Positions 58,826 to 64,000 of a stretch of 64,000 nt of DNA are shown here, one piece after another. The translations under genes were made by a program, and so were the position numbers. The DNA is from Colimorpha_A sp045543555 (GTDB lineage: Bacteria; Bacillota; Clostridia; Oscillospirales; CAG-272), in assembly GCA_045543555.1 (NCBI GenBank), contig JAZQMQ010000019.1, positions 1 through 64,000 of the forward strand, read 5' to 3'. The notes under the pieces were generated by a model, which worked only from the letters and a program-made list of their open reading frames with translations, was not told the DNA's origin and ran no database searches. Positions within the stretch are counted from its first letter, which is position 1; every line of letters begins with the position of its first letter.

Positions 58826-59479
58826 TTATCTTACAACAGACGAATGCCTATAGATGTAAAACTCCTCTTGACTTGGCATCCACTTCTTTTCCTTGGGCGG
58901 AAAAGTCGCGTCAAAGGCTTCCACGGCGGAAACGTCCTCGCAACAGTCGGCGGCGGTGGAAGGAGTATACATCCACTTTTTGCCGTCAAGCGCGTTTGGT
59001 ACAAGTTCCGCAACTAAAGGCGCCGTCGGAAAGTTGCCGTCAACGACAAAGCTGACGTTCTTCTTTTTACAGCTCACAAACCCACGGCTGACATAGTTGC
59101 CCGGATTCCCGAAGTTGATGTTCACGTCGTAACCCATTCCGCGTGCAACCTCAAATGAATGCTCTATCAGCAGCTTGCCAAGCTTCTGCCTTTGGTATTC
59201 GGGCGCAACGCAAAGCGGACCGAAAGAGAGTATTTCCTTGCGTTCTCCGTTCTCATCCTCAAGCCACGCCTTCGTGTACATGATGTTGCCGATAATTTTG
59301 CCGTCCTTCTCAAGCACAAACGCAAGCTCGGGAATGAAGTCAGGATGATTTCGCATCATATGCACGTAGTAATGCTCGTCCGCCCCCGGCTTGTAGACAT
59401 TCCAGAACGCCTCGCGGGTTAATTCTTCAACCGCTCTGTAGTCTTTTTCTGTTTCTAAACGTATCGTCAAATTTTCCAT
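58826..59479 (-). CDS. GNAT-family N-acetyltransferase
   Basis: 217 residues. NLTIRLETEKDYRAVEELTREAFW at the start, acetyl-CoA loop FGPLCVAPEYQRQKLGKLLI (the Q/R-x-x-G/K pattern) and EVARGMGYDVNINFGNPGNY. Transfers acetyl to an unknown small molecule or protein. RBS GAAAGG. Separate from the defence genes but inside the 22-bp repeats. Confidence 0.88.
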   Translation of the reverse strand: MENLTIRLETEKDYRAVEELTREAFWNVYKPGADEHYYVHMMRNHPDFIPELAFVLEKDGKIIGNIMYTKAWLEDENGERKEILSFGPLCVAPEYQRQKLGKLLIEHSFEVARGMGYDVNINFGNPGNYVSRGFVSCKKKNVSFVVDGNFPTAPLVAELVPNALDGKKWMYTPSTAADCCEDVSAVEAFDATFPPKEKKWMPSQEEFYIYRHSSVVR

Positions 59480-59663
59480 TTTAAAATCCTTTCATAGTTG
59501 TGACGCTCAATATACGAGAGGATCGCGAGAATGTATTTGCAAACCCTCTCGTTTACAATACAATCTCCAAGGTGTTGTTTTTCTTCAAACAGCATTCTCC
59601 AAAAAATAAATTCGGCTTGCACCGTCCTTTTATTATATCATAAAATCACAAAACCGTCAACCG
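59480..59663. other. Intergenic region without a gene
   Basis: AT-rich sequence upstream of the acetyltransferase start; no gene or clear promoter pair that I can support. Confidence 0.4.
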
Positions 59664-59685
59664 TTGCTCCGCAGTAAACAAAGAA
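59664..59685 (+). repeat. 22-bp direct repeat, right copy
   Basis: TTGCTCCGCAGTAAACAAAGAA, one difference from 53909-53930, same orientation. Followed by a GGAAAC...GTTTCC hairpin near 59686-59716. Confidence 0.7.
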
Positions 59686-59820
59686 AGGAAACACCGATGA
59701 AGAACATAATGTTTCCTCGTCGGCTTTATCATTTCCATAGTAATAGAGCAATCAACTCCGATATCTGTTTGCCCCGCAATAGCCAAAAAATCAATAATAA
59801 AGCATGAATGAACAATAAAA

Positions 59821-59892
59821 ACCGATATATCGGTGACAAAAACCGAAATATCGTTGAAATCGCTTGCATTATCGGTGAGTTTATGATATAAT
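59821..59892 (+). promoter_or_regulatory. Candidate control-protein operators and promoter of the R-M operon
   Basis: ACCGATATATCGGT (59821-59834) is a perfect 14-bp palindrome; ACCGAAATATCGTT (59841-59854) is a weaker copy 20 bases further on, on the same face of the helix, and a half ATCGGT lies at 59871-59876. The promoter is TTGCAT (59864-59869), 17 bases, TATAAT (59887-59892). The small HTH gene at 59925 is the likely ligand, in the style of restriction control proteins. Confidence 0.65.
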
Positions 59893-59924
59893 GAAAACAC
59901 AAATATTGAATTGAGGGGCCAATA

Positions 59925-60140
59925 ATGGTTAGTTACAACAAATTATGGAAGAAGCTTATTGATCTTAAGCTCAATAAAAAAGAATTAAAAGAGGCTACGG
60001 GTATAGGTTCCACCACTATAACTAAGTTGACAAACGATGAGTTGGTTTCGATGGAAGTAATGATGAAGATCTGCTTGTTTTTAAATTGTGATATAGGTGA
60101 TGTCATGACTTTTACATTTAACAAGGAGGTGAAGGAATGA
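59925..60140 (+). CDS. Small XRE-type control protein of the R-M operon
   Basis: 71 residues, RBS GAGGGG. One HTH: LWKKLIDLKLNKKELKEATG, IGSTTITKLTNDELVSMEVM, ICLFLNCDIGDVMTF. The Cro/CI-like YozG type is common ahead of type II restriction genes. Its stop overlaps the methyltransferase start (ATGA), so translation is coupled. Probable autoregulation and timing of restriction, by analogy with C-proteins; the operators are upstream. Confidence 0.82.
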   Translation: MVSYNKLWKKLIDLKLNKKELKEATGIGSTTITKLTNDELVSMEVMMKICLFLNCDIGDVMTFTFNKEVKE

Positions 60141-62239
60141 AAGCAATTACTCTATTTTCCGGTGCGGGTATTGATGAGTTTTATTTGAAAGATTGTGGCA
60201 TAGAAGTTATTTTAGCTAATGAGATTATTAGCGCACGTGCCGAAGCATACAAACAGTTGCATGAAAATCAAAATGTTATTTGCGATGATATATGCAAAAA
60301 CGAAGTGAAAGAGTTGATATCGAATTTTGCGATAGAGAATAATGTTGATTTGATTATTGCTACACCTCCTTGTCAGGGCTTGAGTTGGGCAGGTGCAAAC
60401 AAGAATTTAGAAGCATTATTAGGAGATAAGAGAAACTTCCTGGTTTTGAATGCTATCGATATCATCGATAAAGTGATGCCGAGCTATATCCTCATTGAGA
60501 ATGTTCCGCGTTTTTCCGAAATGCTATTTCCGCATGATGGGAAACTTGTTTCACTAAAAACGCTTCTGGAATCTAAATATGGAGAACAGTACAATTTGGA
60601 TGTTCAAATATTGAACGCTGCGGATTATGGTGTCCCACAGTATAGACAAAGAATAGTTTTTAGACTGTGGAGAAAAGACTTGAACTGGGAACTACCACAA
60701 CCAGAAGAACATGTGACTCTAAAAGAAGCTATTGGAGATTTGCCAAGCATTGAAGCTGGAGAATCTACAGGTATCAAAAACCACTTTGCAAGAAAACATC
60801 CGGATAATCATGTAACTTGTATGCGCCACACTCCCACAGGCAAAACTGCATACGACAACGAGGTGCATTTTCCTAAAAAAGCTGACGGCGAGATGATAAA
60901 AGGCTTTAAGAATACTTTTAAAAGAATGTCTTGGGATAAGCCTGCTCCTACAGTTACCATGAGAAACGACATCATTTCTTCTCAAGAAAATGTTCATCCC
61001 GGAAGATTGTTGGACAATGGTACATATTCTGATGCTCGAGTTTTATCGCTGAGAGAGTTGTTGATTGTATCTTCTATGCCTGCCGATGTAGACATACCCA
61101 ATAATTTGACAGAAACTTCATTTAGACAAATAGTTGGCGAAGGAATTCCTCCACTTATGTTATCAAAAATTTTAAGCGGTATTTCCCAAAAGAGAATCAA
61201 AGCAATGAGTATGTTTTCGGGTGGTGGTATTGCCGAAACATACTTTGAAGAAATCGGTATAGATGTTCTGGTGGCAAATGAACTTCGCCCCGAAAGAGCA
61301 CAGTTCTATAAAGAAAACCATCCCAATACAAAAATGATCTGTGGTGACATTACAAAGGATGAGGTGTTTGAACAACTGATTTCCGAAGCTCAAAAAGAAA
61401 ATATAGAGTTCTTGATTGCTACTCCTCCGTGTCAGGGTATGAGCACTTTGGGATTGAAGCAATATGATACTGATGAAAGAAACATTCTGTTCTTTTACGT
61501 AATAAAAGCAATGGATATTCTTAAGCCTAATTATCTATTTATCGAAAATGTTCCTAAGTTCTTACAGCTAAAGTATCATTACAATAACAAGCTTTGCGAT
61601 GTAATAGAAATTCTTTCAGAACGATACAAAGACGAATATGTAGTGGACTTTAAGATCCTTAATGCGATGAATTATGGAGTTCCTCAGAGCAGACCGAGAC
61701 TCATAATAAAAATGCACAAAAAGGATCTAATTTGGGAATGGCCTGACGAAGAACCTATCATAACTTTACGTGAGGCTATTGGGGATTTGCCAAGCCTCGA
61801 GTCTGGTGAAAAGAGTGATATCAAATGGCATAATGCGTTAGTTCATAACGCTATGCAGGTAGAAGCATTAAGCCATACTCCAGAAGGCAAGAGCGCCATG
61901 GCAAATGAGGTGTATTATCCCAAAAAGAAAGATGGTACGAAAGTTAAAGGTTTTCATAACACATACAAACGTATGAAATGGGATGAACCGGCTCCTGCCC
62001 GTACAACCAATAGTGCATTGATCAGTGGACATAACAATGTTCACCCTGGAAGGTTGAAACCGGATGGAACTTGGAGTGATGCAAGAGTTCTGACTCTTAG
62101 AGAACTTATCATCGTTTCCTCTCTTCCTTTGACATGGAATATTCCCGAACAGTATAAGGAAACTTTTATTCGAGAAATAATCGGTGAAGCGATACCGCCC
62201 ATGCTCAGTAAAAGAATCGTGGAAAAGATATTGAGGTGA
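60137..62239 (+). CDS. Tandem cytosine-5 DNA methyltransferase (two fused domains)
   Basis: 700 residues, two complete m5C methyltransferases of common origin. Domain 1: motif I TLFSGAGIDEFY, IV ATPPCQGLSW (catalytic Cys79), VI ENVPRF, VIII QYRQR, IX/X KPAPTVT and QIVGEGIPPLM. Domain 2 starts near residue 354: SMFSGGGIAETY, ATPPCQGMS (Cys432), ENVPKF, QSRPR, EPAPART, EIIGEAIPPM. The two halves keep parallel insertions (AIGDLPS, HTP-GK, VHPGRL), so they arose by duplication. Fused pairs are typical of type IIS systems with one enzyme per strand of an asymmetric site. Confidence 0.93.
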   Translation: MKAITLFSGAGIDEFYLKDCGIEVILANEIISARAEAYKQLHENQNVICDDICKNEVKELISNFAIENNVDLIIATPPCQGLSWAGANKNLEALLGDKRNFLVLNAIDIIDKVMPSYILIENVPRFSEMLFPHDGKLVSLKTLLESKYGEQYNLDVQILNAADYGVPQYRQRIVFRLWRKDLNWELPQPEEHVTLKEAIGDLPSIEAGESTGIKNHFARKHPDNHVTCMRHTPTGKTAYDNEVHFPKKADGEMIKGFKNTFKRMSWDKPAPTVTMRNDIISSQENVHPGRLLDNGTYSDARVLSLRELLIVSSMPADVDIPNNLTETSFRQIVGEGIPPLMLSKILSGISQKRIKAMSMFSGGGIAETYFEEIGIDVLVANELRPERAQFYKENHPNTKMICGDITKDEVFEQLISEAQKENIEFLIATPPCQGMSTLGLKQYDTDERNILFFYVIKAMDILKPNYLFIENVPKFLQLKYHYNNKLCDVIEILSERYKDEYVVDFKILNAMNYGVPQSRPRLIIKMHKKDLIWEWPDEEPIITLREAIGDLPSLESGEKSDIKWHNALVHNAMQVEALSHTPEGKSAMANEVYYPKKKDGTKVKGFHNTYKRMKWDEPAPARTTNSALISGHNNVHPGRLKPDGTWSDARVLTLRELIIVSSLPLTWNIPEQYKETFIREIIGEAIPPMLSKRIVEKILR

Positions 62240-62243
62240 TAAC

Positions 62244-63797
62244 ATGAAGTTAACCTACAACAGAGAATCGTCAAAAGAAAAATGGACCATCATGCAATAT
62301 CTTAGAGATTTCGACCTGATGACCGCCTTTGCGTATGCTTTGCGTGAATCTCCTACCGAATTGTCTGTTGAAAATCTTTTGGATATTATGGGACAGCTTG
62401 AAGAAAAGGGAATCTACAAACCCACAAGCAAGAAGCCACAAAAAGGTGAAAAAGCTGAAAAGAACATAAACACTGCCTTGTTTAGAAGTGTCCAGATTGC
62501 TTGGTACATGTTTGGATATTATGATAAAAACAGCAATAGACGCAAGCAAAAGAAGTTCGTCTTTAGTCCCTTGGGGAATCTCTTGCTTGACAATATTGAG
62601 GATAAGGCAAAGAGCTCTAAGATATTCCTTACGATGCTGTTTTCTTTAGCATTCAGACAGCAGTTCAGCATGATGAACAGACAGTTTAATCTTTATCCGT
62701 ATCGCCTGCTGTTTCAATTGTTGAAAGATCCTCGACTTGAAGGAAAACTTTATAGCGATGAAGCCACGTATTTGCTTATGTTTACAAAGACAATTGATAA
62801 GCAGAAATATGAGGGTTTAGTTGAAGATATTTTGGAAGTTCGTAAAATGTCTCCCAAAGTTAAGTACGAACTATTCAAACAAAACGAAGGTGTGATGGCG
62901 TTAGCGATTCAAGAGTGGAAATATGCTTGCGGCATGCTGCAATCTGCTAATATTGTAGATTGGGCAGTTCCGAAAGAAAGCATAGGTTCGTTAGCTCAAG
63001 GCGTAACCACGAGCAGACATGCTAAGAAGCCAACAATGCGTGCGTATAAGATGGATTACATATCCGTCAGAGCTGATATGGATGCTTATCTAAGCATATT
63101 GCTTTCGAATTATCCGTACGATGTCATTCCTTATACTGCAGAGGAGCAAGAAAGTGGATTTGAAAAGGATATAATCTTTAGATTGTACAATTTCTATCCT
63201 ACAGAATTACTTGTTGAACTTGGAATGCCTACGGCCAAAGAGCGCAAATTGACATCCATGCTGAATCAGGTCGATATCATTAACGAATATGCTTACAACA
63301 AATATATGGATCTGACAGGCACGGGTTTTGAATATGTGCTAAGAGATGCGTTTAATCTATTCTCCGATGTAGAAGCAGAGAAGATTGGTGGTGCTGGCAA
63401 AACCGATATTGAATGTCTGTATATTTTGCCAAAAGCTAAAAAGAAGTTCGATGTAGAAGCTAAATCTCGGAATAAAAAGTTAAGCGAAATTAATCCGAGG
63501 CGTTTGAGGGAACACAGAGAATCGGTTCAATCTCGATATACCTTAATTGTTGCACCGTCTTTTGCTTCTGGTGTAAAGGCTGATATTGAAAAAGAACTTG
63601 CTGTTTTAATTGAGTCCAATGTGCTTTCTCAATATCTTTATCAGTATATATGTGCAGAAGCTAAGCGCGATACAGATAGCATACTGATCTCCTATAGAGA
63701 TTTGGAGGAAATGGTACTCGATAATTTGGGCAAAGATCTTACGCCCGTTTTGCGAGAATTTATATTTGATAAGTATGGACACAATTGCGCAGTGTAA
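62244..63797 (+). CDS. PD-(D/E)XK restriction endonuclease (type IIS-like)
   Basis: 517 residues, ATG 62244 (RBS GAGGTGAT), 5 bases after the methyltransferase. Most of residues 1-340 is helical with winged-helix-like parts (TAFAYALRESPTELSVENLLD), typical of DNA-reading domains. The nuclease core is at 355-420: Glu363 in GTGFEYVLRDAF, Asp388 in GKTDIECLYIL, and Glu405-x-Lys407 in KFDVEAKSRNK. It resembles AlwI/FokI-like restriction enzymes in layout; the exact family is uncertain. The third methyltransferase overlaps its end by 23 bases. Confidence 0.85.
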   Translation: MKLTYNRESSKEKWTIMQYLRDFDLMTAFAYALRESPTELSVENLLDIMGQLEEKGIYKPTSKKPQKGEKAEKNINTALFRSVQIAWYMFGYYDKNSNRRKQKKFVFSPLGNLLLDNIEDKAKSSKIFLTMLFSLAFRQQFSMMNRQFNLYPYRLLFQLLKDPRLEGKLYSDEATYLLMFTKTIDKQKYEGLVEDILEVRKMSPKVKYELFKQNEGVMALAIQEWKYACGMLQSANIVDWAVPKESIGSLAQGVTTSRHAKKPTMRAYKMDYISVRADMDAYLSILLSNYPYDVIPYTAEEQESGFEKDIIFRLYNFYPTELLVELGMPTAKERKLTSMLNQVDIINEYAYNKYMDLTGTGFEYVLRDAFNLFSDVEAEKIGGAGKTDIECLYILPKAKKKFDVEAKSRNKKLSEINPRRLREHRESVQSRYTLIVAPSFASGVKADIEKELAVLIESNVLSQYLYQYICAEAKRDTDSILISYRDLEEMVLDNLGKDLTPVLREFIFDKYGHNCAV

Positions 63798-64000
63798 GAA
63801 ATTAAAGATTGCGAGTTTATTCGCTGGGATAGGTGGAATAGATCTCGGATTTATCCAACCAGGATTTGATATTGTTTGGGCAAACGAGATGGATAAAAGT
63901 GCAGCAGCTACCTATAAGTATAATTTGGGTGACAGTTCTATTGTGGTGGGCGATATAAAGAACATCGAAGTCAATGATATACCTGACTTCGATGTTTTGA
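63775..64000 (+). CDS. Cytosine-5 DNA methyltransferase, third in the operon (cut by window end)
   Basis: Starts at ATG 63775 inside the endonuclease gene; 75 residues are visible. IASLFAGIGGIDLGFIQPGF is motif I of m5C methyltransferases, WANEMDKSAAATYKYN is motif II and VVGDIKNIEVNDIPDFDVL leads into motif III. No ENV or PCQ motif is visible because the window ends. It is not a third copy of the fused halves, whose motif I is FSGxGI; it looks like the common Dcm-type. Whether it has the same target is unknown. Confidence 0.9.
   Translation, partial: MDTIAQCKKLKIASLFAGIGGIDLGFIQPGFDIVWANEMDKSAAATYKYNLGDSSIVVGDIKNIEVNDIPDFDVL

Noticed and set aside
1..64000. CRISPR array
   Set aside because: No set of regularly spaced repeats with unique spacers was seen; the two hairpin arrays are irregular palindromes with tRNA links.

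Overview
The window looks like a chromosome segment of a low-to-moderate GC, Gram-positive anaerobe of the class Clostridia, probably a gut Oscillospirales/Ruminococcaceae-type bacterium. Pointers are AGGAGG-type ribosome binding sites, TTGACA/TATAAT promoters, a class A RNase P RNA, a lysine (L-box) riboswitch, an NPKTN-type sortase signal, a Cys-rich protein of a kind I know from Clostridia, a GPH symporter beside a hexuronate locus, and a GRE relic. The organism is inferred from gene content only; there is no rRNA.

Layout. 1-2.2 kb: end of an unknown gene, a 3' tRNA-Ser fragment with a 21-bp terminator stem, a modular hairpin repeat and a hypothetical gene. 2.4-5.5 kb: a DeoR regulator divergent from a glycerol-3-phosphate-dehydrogenase-like gene, then a secreted CBM9/DOMON-like surface protein. 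5.9-9.0 kb is a decay zone with a frameshifted TIM-barrel glycosidase, an FGGY kinase that has lost its middle and a glycyl radical enzyme remnant, with intact gtrA-like and yjbR-like genes between them. 9.0-11.7 kb: tag, an M48 protease and nadE. 11.8-20.8 kb: a hexuronate locus (kdgK-eda-uxuB-uxuA-araC facing a GPH symporter and a GH2 glycosidase). It takes fructuronate through mannonate, KDG and KDPG to pyruvate plus glyceraldehyde 3-phosphate; uronate isomerase is not in the window. 20.8-28.4 kb: YdcF-like protein, ferredoxin-type aldo/keto reductase, a two-component system, ychF and two glycosyltransferases. 28.4-31.7 kb: dapA-dapB-lysA behind a lysine riboswitch with a consensus promoter.

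31.9-40.4 kb is a tightly packed phage cassette: large terminase, capsid, portal, scaffold, connector, small proteins, collagen-like and tail-tip proteins, XhlA, holin and amidase. It has no integrase, replication gene, tail tube or tape measure, and ends with a 117-residue protein containing 22 cysteines. 40.8-49.3 kb: small hypotheticals, tRNA-Trp with a second hairpin repeat, a Cys-rich conserved protein, a P-loop protein, pgi, a divergent SLOG/XRE pair with palindromic operators, rnpB, a CDF transporter, a TetR regulator and a UPF0316 membrane protein. 49.3-53.6 kb: a broken serpin, a broken TPR regulator, a large lipoprotein and a hypothetical.

53.6-64 kb is a defence-like island. It holds a HEPN-like / DUF1643 / DUF6508-GIY-YIG operon, two XRE regulators (one with a zinc ribbon, one with a helical TPR-like region), a GNAT acetyltransferase, and a restriction-modification operon: a small control-type HTH, a protein with two fused cytosine-5 methyltransferases, a PD-(D/E)XK endonuclease and the start of a third cytosine-5 methyltransferase cut by the window end. 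The paired fused methyltransferases suggest a type IIS system with an asymmetric target. The strongest candidates for new biology are the HEPN/GIY-YIG operon, the three-methyltransferase system and its operators, the tail-less phage cassette, and the SLOG/XRE promoter. No CRISPR array, intact transposase or integrase was seen.
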